From Bacteroidota bacterium (GTDB lineage Bacteria; Bacteroidota; Bacteroidia; Bacteroidales; FEN-979): a stretch of DNA of 38,119 nt. The notes under the pieces were generated by a model. That model saw only the letters and a program-made list of their open reading frames with translations. It made no database searches and was not told where the DNA came from. Positions 6,721 to 15,755 of the stretch are shown here, piece after piece; positions within the stretch are counted from its first letter, which is position 1; the number at the start of each line of letters is the position of its first letter. The DNA is taken from the NCBI GenBank assembly GCA_026391735.1, contig JAPLDL010000010.1, positions 1 through 38,119 on the forward strand, given 5' to 3'. The position numbers and the translations under genes were made by a program.

Positions 6721-8109
6721 CTATCCCGCCATCATTTCTTCTATCTCACTGACTGTCTTCGGAATCGGCCTGCCCAGCACCCTCACGCCATCCGCAGTCA
6801 CAAGAACATCATCTTCAATACGGATACCGCCGAAATCAAGATACTGCTCCACCTTATCATAATTGATGAATTCGGCATGCCTGTTTTCATTTTTCCAGAT
6901 CTCGAAAAGTTCGGGAATGAAATAGATGCCGGGTTCAATAGTCATGACAAATCCAGGCTGAAGCTTGCGGCCGAACCGCAGGTATGCCAGTCCGAATTCT
7001 TTGGAACGCTGCACTTCGTTGTCATATCCTACATAGTTCTCTCCCATACCTTCCAGGTCATGTACATCAAGACCCAGGGGATGGCCTAAGCCGTGTGGAA
7101 AGAACAAAGTGTGTGCACCTTTTGCTACAGCTTCATCAGGTTCGCCTTTCATCAGCCCCAGCCCGGTCAGTCCTTTAGCAATCACTCTGGCCGCAAGCAG
7201 GTGAATGTCTTTAAAGGGGACTCCTGGTTTAACTGCATTTATTGCCTCCATATTGGCTTTCAGAACGATCTCGTAAATTTCCATCTGGCGCTGTGAGAAC
7301 TTCCCTCCCACCGGGACAGTACGGGTAATATCCGACGCATAATGAAGATCGTTCTCACATCCTGCATCGATGACCATCATTCGCCCTTCGTTCAGAATGT
7401 TTCCATGGTAATGATTGTGAAGTGTTTGTCCGTTGACTGTCAGGATCACCGGGAAAGAAACCGGTCCGGCATTAGCCAGCGCTATGCCTTCGATAGTTCC
7501 GGCGATCTGCTGCTCAACAACCCCCGGCTTGGCCATTTTCATTGCTGTTGTGTGCATGATATACGCCACATCGATCATTTTTTCTATCTCTTTCACTTCA
7601 GGTTCATCCTTGACCATCCTGAGTTTCACAATGGCACGGATAAGCTCGGGGGATGCCTTGTCTTGTATTTTGAGATGATCATTTGCAAGAAGTCCGGCCA
7701 GCTGAATCCGGGTTTCGGCCCTGTATGTTGGCACAAAATGTATCCTCCGCCCTTTGGCAACAGCAATCCCAATATATTCGATCAGTTCTATCAGGGGGAA
7801 AGTCACCGAGACACCTGCCTTGGCAGCCTGTTCCGCTATGGTAGGCTGTTTCCCCATCCAGATGATGTCGCTGATATCCAAATCATTTCCGAAGATAATG
7901 TCTTTCCCTTCATCAAGGTCGATCAGGCCGGCAAGATCGGGATGATCCAATCCGAAGAAATAGGAAAAATTGCTATCCTGCCTGAAAGTATACTGGTTTG
8001 CCGGATAGTTAAAGGCGATATCAGTATTTCCTAAAAATAATGCTATACCTCCGGGAAGCTCTGAACGGAGCTTTTTTCTTCTTTCTGAGTAAATCGTTGA
8101 GGGGAACAT
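6721..8109 (-). CDS. pepP: Xaa-Pro aminopeptidase (M24B)
   Basis: A dimanganese peptidase that removes N-terminal residues preceding proline, probably cytoplasmic because there is no signal peptide. The 462-aa protein has an N-terminal creatinase-like domain (about 1-160) and a pita-bread catalytic domain. The five metal ligands are visible: D248 (VIDAGCEND), D260 (YASDITRT), H343 (HGLGHPLGLDVHD), E392 (IEPGIYF) and E432 (IRIEDDVLV). The long linker near EVQRSKEFGLAYLRFGR fits the PepP group of Bacteroidota. It is monocistronic, convergent with nadD and divergent from sdhC. Confidence 0.93.
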   Translation of the reverse strand: MFPSTIYSERRKKLRSELPGGIALFLGNTDIAFNYPANQYTFRQDSNFSYFFGLDHPDLAGLIDLDEGKDIIFGNDLDISDIIWMGKQPTIAEQAAKAGVSVTFPLIELIEYIGIAVAKGRRIHFVPTYRAETRIQLAGLLANDHLKIQDKASPELIRAIVKLRMVKDEPEVKEIEKMIDVAYIMHTTAMKMAKPGVVEQQIAGTIEGIALANAGPVSFPVILTVNGQTLHNHYHGNILNEGRMMVIDAGCENDLHYASDITRTVPVGGKFSQRQMEIYEIVLKANMEAINAVKPGVPFKDIHLLAARVIAKGLTGLGLMKGEPDEAVAKGAHTLFFPHGLGHPLGLDVHDLEGMGENYVGYDNEVQRSKEFGLAYLRFGRKLQPGFVMTIEPGIYFIPELFEIWKNENRHAEFINYDKVEQYLDFGGIRIEDDVLVTADGVRVLGRPIPKTVSEIEEMMAG

Positions 8110-8175
8110 AATTTAGACTGGTTTTGAATTATTAAAATATAGTGTTGATTATTCCTTTTTAAAAAAAATAAAATC

Positions 8176-8183
8176 TAATTTTG
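8176..8183 (+). promoter_or_regulatory. Candidate -7 box (TAATTTTG) of the sdhCAB operon
   Basis: An exact TAnnTTTG match in an A/T-rich stretch, 84 bases before the sdhC ATG. Transcription would begin near 8188-8190, leaving a leader of about 80 bases that contains the dyad described next. Confidence 0.45.
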
Positions 8184-8193
8184 TTCGGTTCGT

Positions 8194-8216
8194 GTTAATT
8201 CATTTGACAAATTAAC
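8194..8216. promoter_or_regulatory. Dyad GTTAATT-N9-AATTAAC in the sdhC leader, plus repeated ATTTGACAAA
   Basis: Perfect 7-base inverted arms lie at 8194-8200 and 8210-8216, next to the predicted start of transcription. The 10-base word ATTTGACAAA, which overlaps the dyad at 8202-8211, recurs exactly at 8240-8249. The spacing suggests an operator for a dimeric regulator of respiration genes. No known FNR or CRP consensus is matched. Confidence 0.35.
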
Positions 8217-8267
8217 AGCAAATTCCTTTTACTTCATCTATTTGACAAACATTTTTAAGTCAGGGTT

Positions 8268-8942
8268 ATGAGCGCATCATTATTACGATTCTCATCCATT
8301 ACGAAAAAGATCTGGATGGCATTGCTTGGGATCTTCCTGTTGATCTTCCTGGTGGTTCATCTGAGTATTAACCTCTGCCTGCTGCGCAGCGACCCAAGGT
8401 GGTTCAATGATGCAGCTCATTTCATGGGTACGAACTATGTCGTGAAAGTCTTCGAGATCGTGCTTTTTGCTGGTTTCATCCTGCATGTGGCCCTGGGCAT
8501 CATCTTGCAGGTTCAGAACTGGATGTCACGTCCTGTCAGATATGCAGTGAACAATAAGTCTACGACGCCGTTCCTCTCGAAATACATGATCTGGACAGGC
8601 GGGATCATTCTGCTTTTCCTTGTAATTCACCTTACTAACTTTTATATCATCAAGCTTGGATGGGCCAGTGGCCCTCGGTTTATAGATGGTGAACCCAATT
8701 TTTACCAGAGGGCTGTTGACCTTTTCAGTCAGCCTGTGTATTCCCTGGGTTACATTCTGCTTTTCATCGTTTTAGGTTTCCACCTGAACCATGCATTCCA
8801 GGCAGCTTTCCAGAGCCTGGGCCTGAATTTCACAAAATACTCCAGGTGCATTGAGCGCTTTGGCATTGTATATTCCATTGTTGTCCCTCTGGGCTTTATT
8901 ATCATACCCATTTACTTTTTACTTATCCATTCGGCATTATGA
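8268..8942 (+). CDS. sdhC: Succinate dehydrogenase/fumarate reductase cytochrome b subunit
   Basis: Membrane anchor of complex II that passes electrons between the iron-sulphur subunit and menaquinone. The 224-aa protein has five hydrophobic spans, as in single-subunit di-haem cytochrome b558 anchors. Candidate haem-ligating histidines sit in the spans: H31 (FLVVHLSIN), H73 (ILHVALG), H121 (LVIHLTNF) and the GFHLNHAFQ pair. The stop overlaps the sdhA start (ATGA, 8939-8942). The same architecture serves fumarate reduction in anaerobic Bacteroides, so the direction of the reaction cannot be told from sequence. Confidence 0.93.
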   Translation: MSASLLRFSSITKKIWMALLGIFLLIFLVVHLSINLCLLRSDPRWFNDAAHFMGTNYVVKVFEIVLFAGFILHVALGIILQVQNWMSRPVRYAVNNKSTTPFLSKYMIWTGGIILLFLVIHLTNFYIIKLGWASGPRFIDGEPNFYQRAVDLFSQPVYSLGYILLFIVLGFHLNHAFQAAFQSLGLNFTKYSRCIERFGIVYSIVVPLGFIIIPIYFLLIHSAL

Positions 8943-10876
8943 CTGAATTGAATTCAAAAATCCCGAAAGGGCCGGTGGCCCAGAAGTGGAGCAATTATAA
9001 GGCTCACCAGAACCTGGTCAATCCGTCAAATAAACGTAAACTCGATATTATCGTTGTAGGCACAGGGCTGGCAGGCGCTTCTGCGGCAGCTTCATTTGGC
9101 GAACTGGGGTTCAATGTAAAAATTTTCTGTTACCAGGATAGTCCCAGGCGTGCCCACAGTATAGCCGCCCAGGGAGGTATCAATGCAGCGAAGAATTATC
9201 CGAACGACGGCGACAGCGTATACCGCTTGTATTACGACACTCTCAAAGGAGGCGATTACCGCGCCCGGGAAGCCAATGTGTACCGCCTGGCCGAAGTTAG
9301 CAACGCGATCATAGATCAATGTGTTGCCCAGGGGGTTCCTTTTGCACGCGAATACGGCGGCTCACTTGAAAACCGTTCGTTTGGCGGGGCTCAGGTCTCC
9401 AGAACCTTTTTTGCACGCGGACAAACAGGCCAGCAGCTCCTGCTTGGAGCCTATTCAGCTTTGAGCCGGCAGATCAAACTGGGTATGGTAACGATGTATA
9501 ACCGCCATGAAATGATGGATCTGGTCATGGTGGATGGCAAAGCACGCGGTATCATTGCCCGTGACCTTATCACCGGCAAGCTTGAACGCTATTTCGGCCA
9601 CGCGGTGATCCTTGCGACCGGCGGTTACGGGAACGTGTTTTACCTTTCGACCAATGCCATGGGCTCAAACACCAGCGCTCTCTGGCAGGCGATGAAACAA
9701 GGGGCTTACTTTGCAAATCCCTGTTTCACACAGATCCACCCCACCTGCATACCTGTTCACGGCGACTACCAGTCGAAACTCACCCTGATGAGTGAAAGCC
9801 TCAGGAACGACGGCCGTATCTGGGTGCCAAGGAAAAAGGAAGATGCGGAAAAGAACAGGCAGGGCCTGCTCAAAGGAAATGATATCCCCGAAGAAGACCG
9901 CGATTATTACCTCGAAAGGAGATACCCTGCTTTCGGGAACCTGGTCCCCCGCGATGTTGCATCACGCGCTGCCAAAGAACGCTGCGATGCAGGCTTCGGA
10001 GTAGGCCCCACGGGACTGGCAGTTTACCTCGATTTCAAGGAATCCATCAAACGCCTCGGCAAGCATGTGATAGAAGAGCGCTATGGCAACCTCTTCCAGA
10101 TGTATGAAAAAATCGTGGATGAAAATCCCTACGAAAACCCGATGATGATCTACCCTGCCGTTCATTATGCCATGGGTGGATTGTGGGTGGATTACGAGCT
10201 GCAGTCAACCATTACCGGGTTGTTTGTGGCTGGAGAAGCCAACTTTTCTGATCACGGTGCCAACCGCCTGGGGGCATCAGCCCTCATGCAGGGCCTGGCC
10301 GACGGCTATTTCGTTCTTCCTTATACGGTTCAAAACTACTTATCAGCAGAGATCAAGACCCCTAGAATGTCTACCGACAAAAAGGAATTTGAAGAAGCCG
10401 AAAAAAGGGTTCAGGACCGCATGGCAAAACTGATGTCAATCCAGGGTTCCAAAAGTGTTGACCATTTCCACAAGGAACTGGGAAAGATCATGTGGGAGCA
10501 TGTCGGGATGGGACGTACCAAAGAAGGCCTCACCCAAGGCATAGCCCTCATTCGCGAACTTCGTAAAAAATTCTGGAGCGATGTGCGCATCCCGGGAAAA
10601 CCCGATGAACTGAACGTAGAACTTGAAAAAGCAAACCGCGTTGCCGATTTCCTAGAAATGGGCGAACTTCTGGCTCTGGACGCACTGAACCGCAACGAAA
10701 GCTGCGGAGGTCATTTCCGCGAGGAATACCAGACCCCCGAAGGCGAATGCCTGCGCGACGATGAGAACTATAAATATGTCGCCGCCTGGGAATATGTCGC
10801 CGAAGGTGAATTCAGGTTACACAAAGAACAGCTTGTATACGAAGAAACTGAAGTGAAAGCAAGAAATTACAAATAA
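8939..10876 (+). CDS. sdhA: Succinate dehydrogenase/fumarate reductase flavoprotein subunit
   Basis: Catalytic subunit that interconverts succinate and fumarate on the cytoplasmic side. The 645-aa protein shows the Rossmann FAD site [10 protein letters not shown] (41-50) and [16 protein letters not shown], in which H73 is the expected covalent FAD attachment residue. Substrate-loop sequences follow: [20 protein letters not shown] and [10 protein letters not shown], then [22 protein letters not shown] and the C-terminal helical domain. It is the long form (over 600 aa) paired with di-haem cytochrome b anchors. It is translationally coupled to sdhC but separated from sdhB by a micro-repeat of 60 bases. 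Confidence 0.97.
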   Translation: MTELNSKIPKGPVAQKWSNYKAHQNLVNPSNKRKLDIIVVGTGLAGASAAASFGELGFNVKIFCYQDSPRRAHSIAAQGGINAAKNYPNDGDSVYRLYYDTLKGGDYRAREANVYRLAEVSNAIIDQCVAQGVPFAREYGGSLENRSFGGAQVSRTFFARGQTGQQLLLGAYSALSRQIKLGMVTMYNRHEMMDLVMVDGKARGIIARDLITGKLERYFGHAVILATGGYGNVFYLSTNAMGSNTSALWQAMKQGAYFANPCFTQIHPTCIPVHGDYQSKLTLMSESLRNDGRIWVPRKKEDAEKNRQGLLKGNDIPEEDRDYYLERRYPAFGNLVPRDVASRAAKERCDAGFGVGPTGLAVYLDFKESIKRLGKHVIEERYGNLFQMYEKIVDENPYENPMMIYPAVHYAMGGLWVDYELQSTITGLFVAGEANFSDHGANRLGASALMQGLADGYFVLPYTVQNYLSAEIKTPRMSTDKKEFEEAEKRVQDRMAKLMSIQGSKSVDHFHKELGKIMWEHVGMGRTKEGLTQGIALIRELRKKFWSDVRIPGKPDELNVELEKANRVADFLEMGELLALDALNRNESCGGHFREEYQTPEGECLRDDENYKYVAAWEYVAEGEFRLHKEQLVYEETEVKARNYK

Positions 10877-10934
10877 TCATCCGACATCAGATATCTGATA
10901 TCAGATATCTGATATCAGATGCCAGATGTCAGAT
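10877..10934. repeat. Micro-repeat inside the sdh operon with a 28-bp perfect palindrome
   Basis: GATATCAG/GATATCTG words fill the spacer between sdhA and sdhB. Bases 10893-10920 form a perfect palindrome. The word is the one used at 4445-4548, so these two clusters belong to the same subfamily. The cluster lies between two genes whose products form one complex, so it cannot act simply as a full terminator. Confidence 0.85.
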
Positions 10935-10954
10935 AAAGTATTAATAAACATTCT

Positions 10955-11701
10955 ATGAACCTTACGCTTAAGATCTGGAGGCAGAAAGATGCCAAGTCAA
11001 AGGGAAAATTCGTGACTTATACGCTTGAGAATATTTCCCCGAACTGTTCTTTCCTGGAGATGCTTGATATTCTTAATGAGAGCCTTATTCAGAAAAATGA
11101 AGAACCTGTTGTGTTTGACCATGACTGCCGCGAAGGTATCTGCGGAATGTGCAGCCTCTATATCAATGGCCGTCCACACGGTCCAGATGATGCCGTGACC
11201 GCCTGCCAGCTTCATATGAGAAAATTCAAAGACGGTGACACTATTACTGTAGAGCCATGGCGCGCCAAACCTTTCCCGGTGATCAAAGACCTGATGGTAG
11301 ACCGAACCGCCTTTGACAAGATCATCCAGGCAGGTGGATATATCTCGGTGAATACCGGAGGGGCTATGGAAGCCAATCATATCCTGATCCCCAAACCGGC
11401 CGCTGAACTTTCAATGGATGCCGCTGCATGTATCGGTTGCGGAGCCTGCGTGGCAGCCTGTAAGAACGCTTCAGCCATGCTCTTCGTCTCGGCAAAGATC
11501 TCTCAGTTTGCCCTTCTCCCCCAAGGCCGCCCTGAAGCCAGCGAAAGAGTCATGAAAATGGTGAAAATGATGGATGATCTCGGCTTTGGCAACTGCACCA
11601 ACACCTATGCCTGCGAAGCCGAATGCCCCAAGAGCATCTCCCGTTCGAATATCGCCAGGATGAACCTGGAGTTTATTTGCGCAAAGGCATCCTGGGAGTA
11701 G
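10955..11701 (+). CDS. sdhB: Succinate dehydrogenase/fumarate reductase iron-sulphur subunit
   Basis: Electron-transfer subunit of complex II. The 248-aa protein has all three cluster sites. The 2Fe-2S ligands are C58, C63 and C66 ([10 protein letters not shown]) and C84. The 4Fe-4S ligands are C159, C162 and C165 (CIGCGAC), while C169 together with C214 and C220-EAEC224 supply the 3Fe-4S cluster and the remaining ligand. The start ATG at 10955 follows the micro-repeat by 20 bases, with no strong Shine-Dalgarno, as is usual in this phylum. Element copy B follows the stop. Confidence 0.96.
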   Translation: MNLTLKIWRQKDAKSKGKFVTYTLENISPNCSFLEMLDILNESLIQKNEEPVVFDHDCREGICGMCSLYINGRPHGPDDAVTACQLHMRKFKDGDTITVEPWRAKPFPVIKDLMVDRTAFDKIIQAGGYISVNTGGAMEANHILIPKPAAELSMDAAACIGCGACVAACKNASAMLFVSAKISQFALLPQGRPEASERVMKMVKMMDDLGFGNCTNTYACEAECPKSISRSNIARMNLEFICAKASWE

Positions 11702-11853
11702 CCACTCGCATCATCACACCGCTGCTGCGCCTTCTGCGTTGCTCACACTGGCATTCACCAAGTTTGAATCTTTGCACAAGTTCGCTCCTTGAAGCCAAGG
11801 CAGCTTGTGTGAGATGCTTCACTTTCAATACCTTGGCAGCTTGTGCAAATTGA
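11702..11853 (+). repeat. Interspersed element copy B, after the sdhB stop
   Basis: It begins at the base after the stop. The first part contains GCTGCGCCTTCTGCGT followed by GCTCACA, and the second part holds one full 37-bp unit (11784-11820, starting GCTCCTTGAAGCCAAGGC) plus a partial second unit. The reverse complement of 32361-32581 has the same two parts in the same order, so this is one composite mobile-like or duplicated element rather than chance similarity. Confidence 0.8.
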
Positions 11854-11923
11854 CTATTGTTAAAATTTCGTAAATTTTTGTATCACTTTTCCCTCCATGG
11901 CGGATTAAGTAATAAAATTCCCC

Positions 11924-12103
11924 ATGCATCCTATTATTCGTTTCATCGCTTATGAAATCGAGTCGAAAGTCTGTTTCATTTGCCGCAAAGACAAGATCCA
12001 TAAAGAGATACCCGTGAAATCCTGGATCCTAATCCCTGAAAATGACCTTGAAAAAGTAGAACAGGAGCGCACCCTGATGATACCCGAGATCTTTATGCAA
12101 TAG
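11924..12103 (+). CDS. Hypothetical 59-aa protein
   Basis: An ATG-to-TAG frame encodes a 59-residue charged protein with no signal peptide or membrane span. It starts MHPIIRFIAYEIESKVCFIC, where CFIC is a Cys pair two residues apart, followed by RKDKIHKEIPVKSWILIP and a C-terminal half rich in Glu. The sequence looks coding: balanced amino-acid use, no repeat content, and a 70-base spacer after element B. The product is not recognised; a small cytosolic or metal-binding protein is possible. It precedes the TonB receptor by 46 bases but that gene has its own -7 box. Confidence 0.6.
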   Translation: MHPIIRFIAYEIESKVCFICRKDKIHKEIPVKSWILIPENDLEKVEQERTLMIPEIFMQ

Positions 12104-12132
12104 CTTAAGGCTTCCCATATTGCGAATGAGCT

Positions 12133-12140
12133 TATCTTTG
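12133..12140 (+). promoter_or_regulatory. Candidate -7 box (TATCTTTG) of the TonB receptor gene
   Basis: An exact TAnnTTTG match ending nine bases before ATG 12150. It lies inside the reading frame if a start at TTG 12120 is used, which supports the later start. Confidence 0.5.
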
Positions 12141-12149
12141 CAGCCGGTT

Positions 12150-14486
12150 ATGATGAAAAGACCAGCCCATTATTTACTTTTTCTATGTCTTTTGCTTTGT
12201 GCATCCCTGGCCTTCGGACAAAGGGCACTCAGCGGACATGTTACCGACAAGGAAACAGGGGAATCCCTTCCGGGAGCCACAGTTTACCTGCCCGACCTGA
12301 AATCGGGCACCACAACCGATAAGGATGGATTTTACAAACTCCGCGATCTGCCGAATTCCAATATTGTGGTCCAGGTTAGCTTTATCGGGTATAAGGCAGA
12401 AGTATTGAAAATAGATCTGGGCGAAATCCATTCCCGTGATTTCCAGCTCAGTCCTTCGGCAATCGAAGCCAAAGAAGTAGTCGTGACAGGGAACGCATTA
12501 TCGAGCGATAATGACCGGAGCAGTATCTCGGTCACTCCCATCAACAAAGACATGTTGCTTACAATGCCATCCACCAACCTCATAAATTCAATTTCTACAG
12601 TGCCCGGTGTTTCAGAGATCACCACCGGGGGTGAGATATCCAAACCGGTAATCCGCGGGCTTGGATACAATCGAATCGTGACACTGAATGAAGGAGTCAG
12701 GCAGGAAGGAAACCAATGGGGAGATGAACATGGCATAGAAATCGACCAGTTTTCGGCCGACCGCATCGAGGTCCTGAAAGGCCCTGCCTCCCTGTTCTAT
12801 GGTTCCGATGCCATGGGAGGAGTTATCAATATACTCGAACAAACTCCCGCACGTCCAGGCTCAATTGATGGTGAATGGGTTTCGCAGGCATCGACAAACG
12901 ACCGCCTTTTAAGTAATTCCCTGATGGTCGAAGGCAACCAGAAGGGGTGGATCTGGAGAGCCAGGGGAACGTATAAAACCGCAGCTTCATACCGCACTCC
13001 AACCGAATGGGTGTATAATTCGGGATTTTATGAAAAAAACTATTCTCTCACAGCGGGTATCGTTAAACACTGGGGCTACTCCCACCTGCACTTCAGCTCC
13101 TTCAATACAAAAATCGGGATGATCGACGGAACCCGTGATTCGGCAACAGGACAGTTTATCGATTACCAGGGAAATATCGTTTCGGAACAAACAGCAAAAA
13201 GCCGGAGTATCGAAGTCCCTTTCCAGGTGGTGAACCACAACAAGATCTCATCCGTCACCAATCTGCTTCTCAATGACAACCAACTCAAGATCAGCCTGGG
13301 CTACCAGTGGAACAACAGAAAAGAGTTCGGTGAAAACGCCGATGAACCCGGGCTGTTTTTTCATCTTGACACCTGGACCTATGATGTGAGATATACACGG
13401 CTTCTGTTCGAGTCGCTTGAACTGGTGGGCGGAATTTCCGGGATGACCCAGTTCAACCGTAACCACGGAACCCAATACCTTATCCCCGATTACGACCTGC
13501 AGGACCTGGGCGGGTTTGTATACATGAAAAAAACTTGGGAAAAATTTACCTTCAACCTGGGTTTGAGATATGACTACCGTCATATTAAAAGCTATTCTCT
13601 CTACCTTGATACACTTGGCCATGCCGCTACGGCCGGCGATACATTGTTCAAAGGATTCAGCCGGGACTTCTCGGCTTTTACAGGATCCACGGGGATGACG
13701 TTCAGGCTGAACAAATCGGTCAATTTTAAATTTAATGTAGGGCGCGGATTTCGTGCACCCAACATTTCCGAACTCATTGCCAATGGCCTGCATGAAGGTA
13801 CCTTCAGATACGAGATCGGGAACCCCGACCTGAACCCCGAAACCAGTCTGCAGATCGATGGTGAGATCTCCTGGGAAACAAAATTCCTGAACCTTTCATT
13901 TAACGGGTATTACAATATCATTGACAATTTCATTTACTACAGGAATCTCAATGGGGAGAAAAAAGAAGTGAACGGGGTATGGTACCCTGTTTACCGTTAC
14001 GTCCAGGGCAATTCACTGCTTAAAGGTTTTGAAGTGGAGCTTGACATCCACCCGATTGAAGCCCTGCATTTCGACAATAACCTGGATTACGTTTGGGGAG
14101 AAAACCTCTCAACAGGGATTCCGCTTCCATTCATCCCGGCCCTTCACCTTACCGACCAGGTGAAATGGACCTTTAAAACACATAAAACAAGCGCTTTAAA
14201 ACAGCCCTATATCCAGCTCGAGTTGGAAACTCATTTTACCCAGGACAGGATTGATGTATTCGAGACCGTTACACCCGGGTATGTCCTTCTGAACTTTAAT
14301 ATCGGGACAAAACTTAAAGTCAAAAACCAGATCTGGACATTGTATATCAGCGGGAAAAATGTTTTGGATGAGAAATACTTCGATCACCTGAGCAGGCTGA
14401 AGGAAGTGGGCATTTATAACATGGGCCGGCGGATCACATTCGGACTGGTTATCCCGTTTGGTCTTTATAACAGCCAGAAGGATTAA
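12150..14486 (+). CDS. TonB-dependent outer-membrane receptor with CarboxypepD-like N-terminal domain
   Basis: Energised uptake of a ligand across the outer membrane. The 778-aa protein begins MMKRPAHYLLFLCLLLCASL, a signal peptide ending near LAFGQ, then a carboxypeptidase-regulatory-like beta-sandwich (GHVTDKETGESLPGATVYL), a plug (PGVSEITTGGEISKPVIRGL, RIEVLKGPASLFYGSDAMGG) and a 22-strand-type barrel with GRGFRAPNISEL and a C-terminal strand ending in aromatic residues. No SusD partner follows, so a metal, haem or siderophore-type ligand is likelier than a polysaccharide. The plug motif QWGDEHGIEID resembles metal and siderophore receptors, but the ligand is not determinable. A TTG start at 12120 would add 10 residues before the signal peptide. 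Confidence 0.93.
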   Translation: MMKRPAHYLLFLCLLLCASLAFGQRALSGHVTDKETGESLPGATVYLPDLKSGTTTDKDGFYKLRDLPNSNIVVQVSFIGYKAEVLKIDLGEIHSRDFQLSPSAIEAKEVVVTGNALSSDNDRSSISVTPINKDMLLTMPSTNLINSISTVPGVSEITTGGEISKPVIRGLGYNRIVTLNEGVRQEGNQWGDEHGIEIDQFSADRIEVLKGPASLFYGSDAMGGVINILEQTPARPGSIDGEWVSQASTNDRLLSNSLMVEGNQKGWIWRARGTYKTAASYRTPTEWVYNSGFYEKNYSLTAGIVKHWGYSHLHFSSFNTKIGMIDGTRDSATGQFIDYQGNIVSEQTAKSRSIEVPFQVVNHNKISSVTNLLLNDNQLKISLGYQWNNRKEFGENADEPGLFFHLDTWTYDVRYTRLLFESLELVGGISGMTQFNRNHGTQYLIPDYDLQDLGGFVYMKKTWEKFTFNLGLRYDYRHIKSYSLYLDTLGHAATAGDTLFKGFSRDFSAFTGSTGMTFRLNKSVNFKFNVGRGFRAPNISELIANGLHEGTFRYEIGNPDLNPETSLQIDGEISWETKFLNLSFNGYYNIIDNFIYYRNLNGEKKEVNGVWYPVYRYVQGNSLLKGFEVELDIHPIEALHFDNNLDYVWGENLSTGIPLPFIPALHLTDQVKWTFKTHKTSALKQPYIQLELETHFTQDRIDVFETVTPGYVLLNFNIGTKLKVKNQIWTLYISGKNVLDEKYFDHLSRLKEVGIYNMGRRITFGLVIPFGLYNSQKD

Positions 14487-14595
14487 TCCTGCCATGAAAT
14501 TGATTATTTTAGCGAGCGGTAAAATCATTAAGTAAAACGACTGGACCTTAGGTCAGAATTCAAATTGAAAACCAACCCGAAAGAATAATATTTCT

Positions 14596-15741
14596 ATGCG
14601 CTTCAGCGAAATTCCCGGCCAGCAGGCGATAAAAGAAAAACTCATTCGTACGGTCACCGAACAACGGGTGAGCCACGCCCAGCTTTTTTATGGCCCCGAA
14701 AGCTCCGCCAAATTAGCGTTAGCTATCGCCTATGCACAGTATATCAACTGTAAAAACAGGAAACAGGAAACAGGAAACAGGAAACAGGAAGCTCCGAATC
14801 ACGACTCTCCGTTCCCCGTTCCCCTATCCCCATTCCCGGCTCCCGGCTCCCCGTTCCCCGTTGCCGACTCCTGCGGTGTATGCCCTTCCTGTGTCAAATA
14901 CCAAAAGCTAATCCACCCCGACCTTCATTTTATCTACCCGGTTGCTACCACCCGTAAAGTCACCAAAAAGCCTCAAAGCAAGTTGTTTGCCGAGGACTGG
15001 AGAAAATTTTTCCTTCAAAAGCCATTTCCGGTGAATCTCCAGGACTGGTTTGATTTTATCGGCATAGAGAATAAACAGGGGATCATCAATGCCGAAGACT
15101 GTAATGAGATCATTTCTACCCTGAGCTATAAAAGCTATGAATCGGAATACAAGGTTATGATCATCTGGATGGTTGAGAAGCTCTTTCACTCAGCCGCCCC
15201 CAAGATCCTTAAGATCCTTGAAGAACCGCCCGAAAAGACACTGTTCCTACTGGTGACCGAAGATCCCGACCAGATCATTAGCACCATCAGGTCACGATGC
15301 CTTATGGTGAGGATCCCTCCCGATAAAAGAATTGCCAGGTCCGATGAGGAGGCTCGCGAAAACCAGTACCTGAAGACTTTTACAACCTGGATGCGCAACT
15401 GCTATTCTCTGAAAGTACCGGAACTGATCAGCTTTTCGGCCGAGATCGCGAAATCTGGAAGGGAAAAGCAAAAGTCCTTCCTGCATTATGGCCTTCATAT
15501 TCTGGAACTTTGTCCGGCCGTTGCTTACGGCCAGTCCGCCCGGATCAGCAATGATCCTGAAGAAGCTGCCTTTCTTGCAAACTTTGCACCTATCATCAAC
15601 GCTGCCGGCCTGTCCTCCTTCCACGATCTGTTCAACATCGCGATATACCACGTAGAACGCAATGCGTATGCCCCTGCCTTGTTCCTCGACCTCTCCCTCA
15701 AAATTGTCCGCCTTTTTAAACCGAATTTCGTACCTTTGTAG
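14596..15741 (+). CDS. holB: DNA polymerase III subunit delta' with repeat-derived insertion
   Basis: Clamp-loader subunit that helps place the beta clamp at primed DNA. The 381-aa protein starts MRFSEIPGQQAIKEKLIRTV and has HAQLFYGPESSAKLALAIAY, a degenerate P-loop as expected for delta', and the SRC-like RSRCLMVRIPP. The four zinc ligands are C52, C93, C96 and C99 (CGVCPSC). The gap between the first two, 40 residues, is far longer than the usual few residues because an in-frame micro-repeat (residues about 54-92) is inserted. HoIB next to ricT is a conserved neighbourhood. The rest of the protein appears intact, so it is probably functional. The preceding spacer 14487-14595 shows nothing notable. 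Confidence 0.92.
   Translation: MRFSEIPGQQAIKEKLIRTVTEQRVSHAQLFYGPESSAKLALAIAYAQYINCKNRKQETGNRKQEAPNHDSPFPVPLSPFPAPGSPFPVADSCGVCPSCVKYQKLIHPDLHFIYPVATTRKVTKKPQSKLFAEDWRKFFLQKPFPVNLQDWFDFIGIENKQGIINAEDCNEIISTLSYKSYESEYKVMIIWMVEKLFHSAAPKILKILEEPPEKTLFLLVTEDPDQIISTIRSRCLMVRIPPDKRIARSDEEARENQYLKTFTTWMRNCYSLKVPELISFSAEIAKSGREKQKSFLHYGLHILELCPAVAYGQSARISNDPEEAAFLANFAPIINAAGLSSFHDLFNIAIYHVERNAYAPALFLDLSLKIVRLFKPNFVPL
14755..14871 (+). repeat. In-frame micro-repeat inside holB
   Basis: Four AGGAAAC-type words are followed by several CCCCGTTCC / TTCCCGGCTCCC words. They translate to RKQETGNRKQE and a Pro-Phe-rich stretch (SPFPVPLSPFPAPGSPFPVA). Word GGCTCCCGG is shared with 2396-2451. The length keeps the frame and contains no stop. 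Confidence 0.85.
15731..15738 (+). promoter_or_regulatory. Candidate -7 box (TACCTTTG) within the 3' end of holB
   Basis: An exact TAnnTTTG match whose last bases precede the holB stop codon. It lies 17 bases before ATG 15756 and would give ricT-gldH-pbp a promoter of its own. It also argues against the GTG at 15741 as the start. Confidence 0.45.
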
Positions 15742-15755
15742 TGGAATTAAAGGAA

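Noticed and set aside
12120..12149. TTG start for the TonB receptor
   Set aside because: It would add 10 residues in front of a good signal peptide, and the promoter box would fall inside the coding frame; ATG 12150 is preferred.
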